A DNA stretch of 64,000 nucleotides from Patescibacteria group bacterium (GTDB lineage Bacteria > Patescibacteria > Paceibacteria > UBA6257 > 2-01-FULL-56-20). The stretch spans positions 124,001 through 188,000 of the forward strand of contig JANLHI010000032.1 of assembly GCA_024654525.1 (NCBI GenBank), written 5' to 3'. This document shows positions 35,688 to 42,039 of this stretch, piece by piece. The notes below the pieces were generated by a model that made no database searches, was not told the DNA's origin, and worked only from the letters and a program-made list of their open reading frames with translations. Positions within the stretch are counted from its first letter, which is position 1. Each line of letters opens with the position of its first letter. A program made the translations under genes and the position numbers.

Positions 35688-36407
35688 CTAGCGTATTTCT
35701 TCCCACTCTTTATCGGCGGGTTTTTTCCGTATCCAAAACGAAATAATGTTTTTCATCCATCGGAAAACCGTGTTCCATGCGCCAAGTTGGTGAAAGCGGC
35801 GTCCGGGGTGATATACGACAAGATCCCATGCAATGCGGGTGTGTCCTTGTTTTGCAAGACGCTGAAAAAGTTCAATGTCTTCCGCGGCGAAGAGTTGTTC
35901 GTTGAAACCTCCCGTTTCCCGAAATATGTTTGTGCGAATCATCTGGAATTTTCCCGCTGCCGCTCCTATGCCGACTATGTTATTGAGGGTAAGAAAATAA
36001 AGATTCGTTACTATGAGTATGAACCAGTCGCTCCATGTGCGGACGCGTGGATCAATTTCAATACGTCCCGAGATTCCCGCAAGTCGAAGATCGGCGTTGA
36101 AACGGGCGAGTGCGCGAGTGAAAAATGCTTGCGGGTTGGGAATATACGTCTCGCTGTCGAGAAATACGAGGAATTCTCCGCGTGCTTCGCGTGCGCCGTT
36201 ATTTCTCCCTTTTGATACGGATGCTTTTTCGTCGGGAGATAGTACGAGTACTTTGTCCGCGCATTCTTTTGCGATTGCTACCGTGTTGTCCGTGCTTAAT
36301 GTGTCGGATACGATTATTTCATGGGGGAGTGTAAGGTTTTTGAACTGAACAACGGTTTCTCGAATCCCTTTCTCCTCGTTACGCGTGGGAATGATAATGG
36401 ATATCAT
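35688..36407 (-). CDS. Glycosyltransferase family 2
   Basis: A 239-residue GT-A protein with MISIIIPTRNEEKGIRETVV, VSDTLSTDNT and FLDSETYIPN at the place of the DxD metal site (DSE). A hydrophobic segment near residues 130-147 may bind the membrane. Lies 6 bp after the DedA gene. Confidence 0.85.
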   Translation of the reverse strand: MISIIIPTRNEEKGIRETVVQFKNLTLPHEIIVSDTLSTDNTVAIAKECADKVLVLSPDEKASVSKGRNNGAREARGEFLVFLDSETYIPNPQAFFTRALARFNADLRLAGISGRIEIDPRVRTWSDWFILIVTNLYFLTLNNIVGIGAAAGKFQMIRTNIFRETGGFNEQLFAAEDIELFQRLAKQGHTRIAWDLVVYHPGRRFHQLGAWNTVFRWMKNIISFWIRKKPADKEWEEIR

Positions 36408-36413
36408 AGTATG

Positions 36414-37031
36414 TCAGATGTCTTTGAATCGTTGACGTATCGCTTTCGTGATGCCATATGCAACAAGAAGAAGCGTGAGTGTTACGCCGACGAGGAATCC
36501 CCACTGTAGACTTGTATCAATCAGTGTGTAGAGGTGTCCGAAAAAATAACCAACTCCCATAAGAAAGCCAATCCATACAAATCCTCCCAGCGTGTTGATT
36601 GTCATGTATTTATAAAATGGAACTCGTGCGGCTCCTGCGGCAATAAGTGTGGCGATTGCAAATCCGAAGCCAGTAGTAATCTTTGAAATGAATAAGATTT
36701 TAATTTGATGGCGATGAAAGAAGCGCTCTGCGTGTGCCACTTTTTCTTGAGTAATGCTCATCCAATGTCCATATTTCGCAATAAGTTTTCGTGCTCCGCG
36801 ATGCCCCACCCAATACCATACAACATCTCCGGTGAGGTCTCCCGCAAGGATAAGGAAATAGAGAGGCCAAAACGTAAATGTTCCGAGTTTCAAAAGAAAT
36901 CCGGCGATGAGTACTACGGGAGGTCCAAAACCAACGGTGAGGGGATATACAATCGCATATTTATAGGCAAGAAGCCATGATGCAATAAGAGAATCTGCTG
37001 GCATAGATGTGGAAGAATCCGCTTTTTTCAA
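36414..37031 (-). CDS. DedA family membrane protein
   Basis: A 205-residue integral membrane protein of the DedA/SNARE-associated (VTT) family: the re-entrant segment GDLTGDVVWYWVGHRGARKLIAKYG and SKITTGFGFAIATLIAAGAARVPFYKY are diagnostic. DedA proteins include undecaprenyl-phosphate and phosphatidylethanolamine flippases, so recycling of the lipid carrier used by this island is a reasonable inference. Confidence 0.85.
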   Translation of the reverse strand: MKKADSSTSMPADSLIASWLLAYKYAIVYPLTVGFGPPVVLIAGFLLKLGTFTFWPLYFLILAGDLTGDVVWYWVGHRGARKLIAKYGHWMSITQEKVAHAERFFHRHQIKILFISKITTGFGFAIATLIAAGAARVPFYKYMTINTLGGFVWIGFLMGVGYFFGHLYTLIDTSLQWGFLVGVTLTLLLVAYGITKAIRQRFKDI

Positions 37032-37096
37032 TATTACTCTTTATATGTGAGAGAAGCGAGAGGGGGAAATGGTATACTTTTTGCACACACTGATTT

Positions 37097-37762
37097 ATGA
37101 AACAGTTTTTCTTGAGACATAGAAGTTTTTGGCATCAAGACCGACGGCGTTCTCTGTATTTAGGACTCTTCCTCTTGGCGGTGAGTCTCATGCTTCATGT
37201 TCAATCGGGGCATTACTCCGCGCGTTCCGCGGCACTTTCCAATTCCGTAGGGGATATTTTTTTGGATAATATTCCTCCTCTTGATATTGATTTCTTAGTA
37301 GTGCAGGGCGCACTGTTGTTTTGGGTGATTGTTTTTTCGCTACTTTTTACGCGGCCGCAGTATCTTTTGTTTGGGATAAAGGCAATTGCGTTGTTTATCA
37401 TATTCCGTTCTTTTTTTGTGAGCCTTACTCATATCGGCGTATATCCCGGGCAGATTCCGCTTGATACCGGAATAGGGTCGCGATTTTATAACCTCCTCAC
37501 GTTCCAAGGGAATTTCTTTTTCTCGGGGCATACCGGGCTTCCGTTTCTTCTTGCATTGGTTTTTTGGAATGAACGTCCGTGGAAAATATTTTTCCTCATT
37601 GCAACCGTAGTGTTCGGTGCTTCCGTATTAATTGCGCATGTGCATTATTCGATTGATGTATTTTCTGCGCCGTTAATCACCTATGCGATTTTTATAATAG
37701 GGAAGAGCTTTTTTCCGCGTGACTATGCGTTGATTGATTCGGCGACATTCATGCGGCGTTAG
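37097..37762 (+). CDS. PAP2-like lipid phosphatase/phosphotransferase
   Basis: A 221-residue membrane protein with about five helices. FFFSGHTGLPFLLALVF and IAHVHYSIDVFSAPLITYA are the PAP2 family motifs 2 and 3 in the form seen in sphingomyelin-synthase-like (PAP2_C) proteins. It may dephosphorylate or transfer head groups of lipid phosphates at the outer face. A TATACT box lies about 19 nt before the start. Confidence 0.75.
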   Translation: MKQFFLRHRSFWHQDRRRSLYLGLFLLAVSLMLHVQSGHYSARSAALSNSVGDIFLDNIPPLDIDFLVVQGALLFWVIVFSLLFTRPQYLLFGIKAIALFIIFRSFFVSLTHIGVYPGQIPLDTGIGSRFYNLLTFQGNFFFSGHTGLPFLLALVFWNERPWKIFFLIATVVFGASVLIAHVHYSIDVFSAPLITYAIFIIGKSFFPRDYALIDSATFMRR

Positions 37763-37777
37763 GTTTTTTGGAAAAGT

Positions 37778-37805
37778 TTGACAGGTACGATATGACGGCT
37801 AGACT
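37778..37805 (+). promoter_or_regulatory. Promoter of the DsbA-like gene
   Basis: TTGACA at 37778-37783, 16-bp spacer, TAGACT at 37800-37805, 9 nt before the ATG at 37815; the mRNA would have almost no leader. Confidence 0.6.
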
Positions 37806-37814
37806 GTAGGGTAT

Positions 37815-38522
37815 ATGAACGAACAATCTTCAGCTCCTTCACGGGATATTCTTGTGCCGATTAGTATTCTTGTCGCAGGAATTCTCATTGCGGGCTCGGT
37901 AATATATGTTGCGGGTCTCAATAATGCTCCTGTGGCACCGGTTACTACGCAGGGGGCGAACGCTTTCGCCGCAATCCTTACTCCTTTGCCGGATGATGCG
38001 GTGTTGGGAGATGAGGATGCTCCGGTGACGATGATTGAATATGGGGATTATCAATGCCCCTACTGCGGAGTTTTTTTTAACGATATTGAACCCAAGATTC
38101 GCGATGAATATGTAAAGACTGGCAAGGTGAAGCTTATATTCCGCAATTTTCAGTTTCTCGGGCCGGAATCGTATGCCGCAGGGGAAGCTGCGGAATGTGC
38201 TCGCGCACAGGGGAAGTTTTGGACGTATCACGATGCATTATATCGCGTGGAAATAGCGGACGAGCATGAAAACAATGGGAATTTGACGCGAGATTTGTTT
38301 ATGCGACTTGCGGAAGAGACCGGATTAGATAGTGTTTCGTTTGGCACCTGTATCGATTCCCATACCTACGCATCATTAGTTGAAAGTGAAGTTGAGGGGG
38401 GGCGTGCCGTAGGAGTGAATGCCACGCCTACTTCCTTTGTGAATGGCACGTTGATTCGTGGTCTTGCGCAAAACGATACGCGCGTTATCGATGCAATCAA
38501 TGCGGCACTCAAAGGTCAATAA
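37815..38522 (+). CDS. DsbA-like thioredoxin-domain protein, membrane-anchored
   Basis: A 235-residue protein with an N-terminal signal anchor (residues about 14-33) and a DsbA/BdbD-type thioredoxin domain: YGDYQCPYCGVFF carries the CPYC active site, and NATPTSFVNG the cis-proline loop. It would oxidise or isomerise disulfides in exported proteins. Glutaredoxin and thioredoxin reductase genes follow, forming a redox group. Confidence 0.85.
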   Translation: MNEQSSAPSRDILVPISILVAGILIAGSVIYVAGLNNAPVAPVTTQGANAFAAILTPLPDDAVLGDEDAPVTMIEYGDYQCPYCGVFFNDIEPKIRDEYVKTGKVKLIFRNFQFLGPESYAAGEAAECARAQGKFWTYHDALYRVEIADEHENNGNLTRDLFMRLAEETGLDSVSFGTCIDSHTYASLVESEVEGGRAVGVNATPTSFVNGTLIRGLAQNDTRVIDAINAALKGQ

Positions 38523-38543
38523 TTTAAAGATTATTAATTATTT

Positions 38544-38780
38544 ATGTCCAACGTAACAATTTACACCACTCCATCCTGCATTTATTGCAAGATGGCAAAG
38601 GATTTTTTCACAAAAAATAATGTTTCGTATAAAGAGCTTAACGTGGCGGAAGACGAGAAGGGACGTGAAGAGATGATCTCAAAATCTCATCAGCTCGGTG
38701 TTCCGGTTATCGATGTTGACGGAGAGATTTTTGTGGGGTTTGATCGTGAGGGGCTCGCAAGAGCATTAAAGATTCAGTAG
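38544..38780 (+). CDS. Glutaredoxin-like protein
   Basis: A 78-residue glutaredoxin (NrdH-like/YruB type): VTIYTTPSCIYCKMAKDFF with a CIYC active site, and GVPVIDVDGEIFVGFD with the cis-proline. Being next to a thioredoxin reductase, it may be reduced by that enzyme rather than by glutathione. Starts 21 bp after the DsbA-like gene. Confidence 0.85.
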   Translation: MSNVTIYTTPSCIYCKMAKDFFTKNNVSYKELNVAEDEKGREEMISKSHQLGVPVIDVDGEIFVGFDREGLARALKIQ

Positions 38781-38799
38781 AAATATAGTGAAGAAGTAT

Positions 38800-38840
38800 G
38801 AAGTGGGAAGTATGAATTTTTATTTTTCATTTCCCACTTC
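38800..38840 (+). terminator. Hairpin after the glutaredoxin gene
   Basis: GAAGTGGGAA at 38800-38809 pairs with TTCCCACTTC at 38831-38840; the inner part (ATGAA with TTCAT) pairs too. The loop is T-rich, but no clear U-run follows the second arm, so it may be an attenuator or processing site. Confidence 0.5.
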
Positions 38841-38855
38841 GTGTTTTATTGCATC

Positions 38856-39776
38856 ATGTACGATCTTCTTATAATTGGTGGCGGACCCGGCGGTGTTGCC
38901 GCAGGAATATACGCTGCAAGAAAAAAAATAAAGTCAGTGCTTATTACCGACTCGTTCGGTGGGCAATCGCTTGTTTCCGCGGATATCCAAAACTGGATAG
39001 GAACTAAATCGATATCGGGTTTTGATTTGGCAAAAATGTTTGAGGATCATCTTCGCGCGCAAGAAGATATCGATGTTATTGATGGTGATTTTATCACTGA
39101 AATAAAAGATAGTGGTGATGTGTTTACTGTGTCTACAAAAAAGGGAAACACGTTCGAGGGGCGGCGTCTTCTCATTACTTCTGGAAGTAGGAGAAGGAAG
39201 CTTGGCATTCCCGGGGAGAAAGAGTTTGATGGGAAGGGAGTCGTGTATTGTTCAACATGCGATGCGCCGGTGTTTAAAGGGAAGACGGTTGCGGTTATTG
39301 GTGGTGGTAATTCCGGTCTTGAGGCGACATTGGATTTGTTGCCGTACGCACAAAAAATTTATCTCTTGGGAAGGAGAGATCATCTAAAAGGGGATCCAGT
39401 AACGCTTGAACGTGTGCAAAAGAGCGAGAAAGTAACGATTCTCACCATGGTGGAGTCGCAGGAGATTCTCGGAGATTTGTTTGTAAAAGGGTTGAGATAC
39501 ATGGATAAGAGAACAAACGAAACAAAAGAGATTGCGCTTGAGGGTGTATTTGTTGAAGTCGGTGCCGTGCCGAATTCCGAGTTTGTAAAAGGACTGGTTG
39601 AAGTGAATGCATTCGGTGAAGTGGTAGTGGATCATAAAACACAACGCACGTCTCACCCGCGAATTTGGGCGGCGGGGGATGTGTCGGATGTACTCTATAA
39701 GCAAAATAATATTTCTGCGGGAGATGCGGTGAAAGCAGTACTGAATATTTATGAAGAATTACAGAAGCAGGTTTGA
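38856..39776 (+). CDS. trxB: Thioredoxin reductase
   Basis: A 306-residue low-molecular-weight thioredoxin reductase: FAD motif LLIIGGGPGGVAAGIYA, redox pair CSTC in VVYCSTCDAPVF, NADPH motif VIGGGNSGLEATLDLL and the C-terminal RIWAAGDVSDV. It reduces thioredoxin or the glutaredoxin next door with NADPH. Start at 38856 since it directly precedes the FAD-binding strand. Confidence 0.9.
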   Translation: MYDLLIIGGGPGGVAAGIYAARKKIKSVLITDSFGGQSLVSADIQNWIGTKSISGFDLAKMFEDHLRAQEDIDVIDGDFITEIKDSGDVFTVSTKKGNTFEGRRLLITSGSRRRKLGIPGEKEFDGKGVVYCSTCDAPVFKGKTVAVIGGGNSGLEATLDLLPYAQKIYLLGRRDHLKGDPVTLERVQKSEKVTILTMVESQEILGDLFVKGLRYMDKRTNETKEIALEGVFVEVGAVPNSEFVKGLVEVNAFGEVVVDHKTQRTSHPRIWAAGDVSDVLYKQNNISAGDAVKAVLNIYEELQKQV

Positions 39777-39825
39777 CTTTCCACTTAGGCGGGATAGAGC
39801 AGAAATATGGTTCTTATTACCATTG

Positions 39826-40003
39826 AAGAAAAAAATAGAACAGGCGGTGGAGCGCGCGGTATAACGCGCCTTGCGCGAAGTGCTGATTGACCCCGATAAG
39901 GGGCTCAAGGTGCGCTCCTTGTTCGGGAAAAACATCCGAACGTTGCGGAGAAATTGCGCGGCAAGGTCCGCGATTTTGACGAGGTCGTGCGCTCGCTCTA
40001 ATT
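39826..40003 (+). pseudogene. Remnant of a type II antitoxin gene
   Basis: Pieces of one protein appear in two frames: KKKIEQAVERAV, a TAA stop, then REVLIDPDKGLKVR in one frame and KVRDFDEVVRSL with a stop in another. The pattern is a short antitoxin-like protein placed directly before a RelE-like toxin remnant, broken by a stop and a frameshift. Confidence 0.5.
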
Positions 40004-40276
40004 ATGGCATGTATGGTGGCTCTGGACTGGAAGTTTGCGTTTACTTCCGCAGGAGAGCGGGACTTGCGGGCGCTCGATGTACCCATACGAAAAAGAGTTG
40101 TGGAGAAACTGGAATGGTTTCGCGATAATTTTTCTTTGGTTATACTTGAGTCCCTTGGCAGTGAGTGGCGCGGCTATTTCAAGTTACGGGTAGGGGATTG
40201 ACGGGTGGTGTACGACGTTGATTATGAGCTTTACGCCGTCACGGTTCATCGGATTCAACTTCGTGATAAGGCGTAT
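40004..40276 (+). pseudogene. RelE/ParE-like toxin with in-frame TGA at a conserved Trp position
   Basis: The frame reads AFTSAGERDLRALDVPIRKRVVEKLEWF and FKLRVGD, then TGA at 40199-40201, then RVVYDVDYELYAVTVHRIQLRDKAYK in the same frame. RelE toxins have a Trp in GDWRV(I/V)Y at exactly this point, so TGG changed to TGA. Together with the broken antitoxin this is a dead toxin-antitoxin pair, or the toxin is truncated. It directly precedes the DGR target promoter, which overlaps its 3' remains. Confidence 0.7.
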
Positions 40277-40303
40277 AAAAAACAAAGATGGGAGCTCGCA
40301 CGA

Positions 40304-40332
40304 TTTGCGTTCTTCTTTGCAAAATGGTATAA
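40304..40332 (+). promoter_or_regulatory. Sigma-70 type promoter of the DGR target gene
   Basis: TTGCGT at 40304-40309, 17-bp spacer and TATAAT at 40327-40332 with a TG extension (TGGTATAAT). The start near 40339 gives a leader of about 125 nt. Confidence 0.75.
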
Positions 40333-40340
40333 TTTCGCCA

Positions 40341-40397
40341 CGTTCTTTGAAAGTTTACATCGCGGTGAAAACCAAGTAGCAGCGAGCTTTGAAAGAA
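40341..40397 (+). promoter_or_regulatory. Inverted repeat in the leader of the DGR target gene
   Basis: GTTCTTTGAAAG at 40341-40352 and CTTTGAAAGAAC at 40386-40397 pair over 11 of 12 positions, at the very 5' end of the predicted mRNA. It could stabilise the transcript or bind a regulator. Confidence 0.5.
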
Positions 40398-40464
40398 CGC
40401 CCGCGTCGAGTCCACATTTTTGAATGGCGGATAGGACGTACATCGAAAGAGAGGAGCTGTCAGT

Positions 40465-41175
40465 ATGACACTCTTGTTAAATAAAGTTGCGGATGAACAG
40501 AAACGGAAACCCACAGGTCAGGAAAAAGACCAGTTCCTAAAACAGGCTGGCGATTTCCAACGGCGGTTTATGGATGGTTCACTTGTGCCCAATCGTGCGC
40601 TTGAGACTTGGCAACAAGTTTCGGAGGGATGGGTACTCGGGGAATCAGGGGTACCCGAACCAAAACCCGCCGAACTTTTCCTCGACAAACCGATCCAGCA
40701 TCCCCACCTCTCATTCGTCAGCGAGTTCGAGGTGGAAGTCCCCGCGGACTTCGCGCTCGACAGTGTCCCGCGCACGGCATACTGCCCGAACGGATGGAAT
40801 GCAAACATCACTGATATCAATTTCCCTCGTATGTCGCTCGTCAAAGGCAAACGATATATGGCGGAAATCTATCAGTTGCGGTGCAATAAGAGCTCGGAGT
40901 CCATCGTGAAAATTGCGGATGAGCGAAAGCGAGTCCTGCCAGGAGCCTTGGGCGGCGCAGTCCTTACGAGTCGCTATGGAGAAAAACTCCCGAAAGATTT
41001 TTGGGTCGTGTGTTTGGATAAAATCAAAAACCTTTGGCGCGATGGGCACGGTCTCCATGTTCCGATCTTCAACTGGAACGACTTCGGCTGGGACTTCAAC
41101 TTGGACATCTGGAACGGCGACTGGTTTCAGGGCTTCTACATCGTGTTTTTCCGCGAGTTTGTTTCAAATCCTTAG
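40465..41175 (+). CDS. DGR target (variable) protein
   Basis: A 236-residue protein without signal peptide or membrane segment. Its last about 45 residues (from WRDGHGLHV to FFR) are the variable repeat of a diversity-generating retroelement: eight residues differ from the template-encoded version, mostly Asn codons changed. The aromatic/Asn-rich variable segment near the C terminus suggests a ligand-binding C-type-lectin-like fold as in other DGR targets, but I cannot recognise the fold from sequence. The N-terminal 190 residues match no family I know. Strong Shine-Dalgarno (GAGGAG, about 9 nt before ATG), own promoter and terminator. Cytoplasmic location implies binding of an internal ligand, unless exported by another route. 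Confidence 0.85.
   Translation: MTLLLNKVADEQKRKPTGQEKDQFLKQAGDFQRRFMDGSLVPNRALETWQQVSEGWVLGESGVPEPKPAELFLDKPIQHPHLSFVSEFEVEVPADFALDSVPRTAYCPNGWNANITDINFPRMSLVKGKRYMAEIYQLRCNKSSESIVKIADERKRVLPGALGGAVLTSRYGEKLPKDFWVVCLDKIKNLWRDGHGLHVPIFNWNDFGWDFNLDIWNGDWFQGFYIVFFREFVSNP
41035..41154 (+). repeat. DGR variable repeat (VR)
   Basis: 120 bp aligned without gaps to 41521-41640. Ten differences at 41047, 41051, 41066, 41084, 41092, 41104, 41125, 41126, 41134 and 41135; in each the template base is A (six to T, three to G, one to C). The last 19 bases are unchanged and may hold the initiation-of-mutagenic-homology site. Confidence 0.95.
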
Positions 41176-41210
41176 GTTTTGGCTCTCCGAACCTTTGGAT
41201 ATTAATCCTT

Positions 41211-41249
41211 AGACCCTTGAGTGCTTTGCGCTTGGGGGTCTTTGCGTTT
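41211..41249 (+). terminator. Hairpin downstream of the variable gene
   Basis: Fourteen-bp stem (41211-41224 with 41228-41241, several G-U pairs), 3-nt loop, then TTGCGTTTT. It acts as terminator of the target gene; DGRs also use a hairpin after VR to promote homing, though here the distance from VR (56 bp) is larger than in the Bordetella phage system. Confidence 0.7.
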
Positions 41250-41258
41250 TGGTATACT
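41250..41258 (+). promoter_or_regulatory. Possible promoter of the template-repeat RNA
   Basis: TGGTATACT is an extended -10 box (TGn plus TATACT at 41253-41258), like that of the target gene. No clear -35. It would start an RNA about 255 nt before TR. Confidence 0.45.
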
Positions 41259-41345
41259 GTTTTCGGATACTAGGCGAATATGCGCGCGGTTACGGCTTCG
41301 CGCTGCCGAATTCTCGATATGCGCATGGAGAGTTGCGCCGGGTAC

Positions 41346-41367
41346 GCCTGCCTACCGGCAGGCAGGC
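41346..41367. repeat. GC-rich palindrome in the TR leader
   Basis: GCCTGCC and GGCAGGC arms; same type as 27250-27269 and 43533-43548. Confidence 0.7.
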
Positions 41368-41520
41368 TTTGTGCGAGAGGCATGTGCAATTCGTAAAAAA
41401 ATTGAAACACTCGGTGCGCCTCGCTAGGTGATTAAAGCAAGAAGTTTAATATCACGAATTCGATACAACTCCGAGATATGCATTCAAGGAGTGGTGGCGC
41501 AGGCGGTGCGGCGCACACAA

Positions 41521-41640
41521 TGGCGCGATGGGAACGATCTCCATGTTCCGAACTTCAACTGGAACGACTACGGCTGGAACTTCAACTTGAACATCTGGAA
41601 CGGCGACTGGAATCAGGGCAACTACATCGTGTTTTTCCGC
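41521..41640 (+). repeat. DGR template repeat (TR)
   Basis: The unmutated template of the VR. It contains 30 adenines, 10 of which correspond to substitutions in VR, while none of the other 90 bases differ. Ten Asn codons (AAC/AAT) in the VR frame are positioned for diversification, six of them changed in VR. A reading frame runs through TR (41428-41685), but it has no Shine-Dalgarno or plausible start and TR is taken to be noncoding. TR ends 7 bp before the stop of the antisense avd-like gene. Confidence 0.95.
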
Positions 41641-41647
41641 TACTGTT

Positions 41648-42001
41648 TCATTTCTCCTCCCGTACGGAGGAGTTTTGCTTTATAAGTTGATTATGCCACC
41701 CGCCGAGCATCCGTCCCGCTTCCGCAAGCGGTGCGGATAATGCAATATATTTCTTTTCGTCGAGGGCATGGATTTCCCACGCGAGCAAAAGGAGGCACTT
41801 TCCCGTATCAAGCGCCGTGATTGCATGCTTTACTTCTGGTAGCTTTTCCGTCTTTGGGAGAAAGCAGGCGGTTACCGTATGCTCGATTGTGGCGATGAGA
41901 AGCGCGTCAATCCGCGCGGCAAGCGTGTAACGCGAAGCTTTCGGTATGTGCGGTAGATACTCATGCCAAAGCTTGTATGCGGAAGTAATTTTGTGAAGCA
42001 C
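41648..42001 (-). CDS. avd: DGR accessory variability determinant (Avd-like four-helix bundle)
   Basis: A 117-residue, nearly all-helical protein: YKLWHEYLPHIPKASRYTL, FLPKTEKLPEV, LLAWEIHALDEKKYIAL and EAGRMLGGW are the pattern of the DGR four-helix-bundle accessory protein (bAvd type), which binds the reverse transcriptase and template RNA. It lies antisense to RT and TR, an unusual arrangement. The start is GTG at 42001; an ATG at 42039 would be in frame if the intervening C10 run (minus strand) had 11 bases, giving a 13-residue extension. It is distantly similar in fold to the S23-type protein at 47883. Confidence 0.85.
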   Translation of the reverse strand: MLHKITSAYKLWHEYLPHIPKASRYTLAARIDALLIATIEHTVTACFLPKTEKLPEVKHAITALDTGKCLLLLAWEIHALDEKKYIALSAPLAEAGRMLGGWHNQLIKQNSSVREEK

Positions 42002-42014
42002 GATTGGACTCCGT

Positions 42015-42024
42015 GGGGGGGGGG
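42015..42024 (+). repeat. Poly-G (ten) tract between the divergent avd and RT starts
   Basis: Ten G at 42015-42024, located between the GTG of avd (42001) and the CATATG at 42037-42042 that provides ATG codons on both strands. Tract length sets whether the minus-strand ATG is in frame with avd. Confidence 0.85.
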
Positions 42025-42039
42025 CTTATAAAGAATCAT

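Noticed and set aside
41428..41685. An 85-residue reading frame through the template repeat, resembling a second variable protein
   Set aside because: It has no ribosome site or plausible start, and the similarity is fully explained by TR; the frame stays open because TR has the VR codon pattern.
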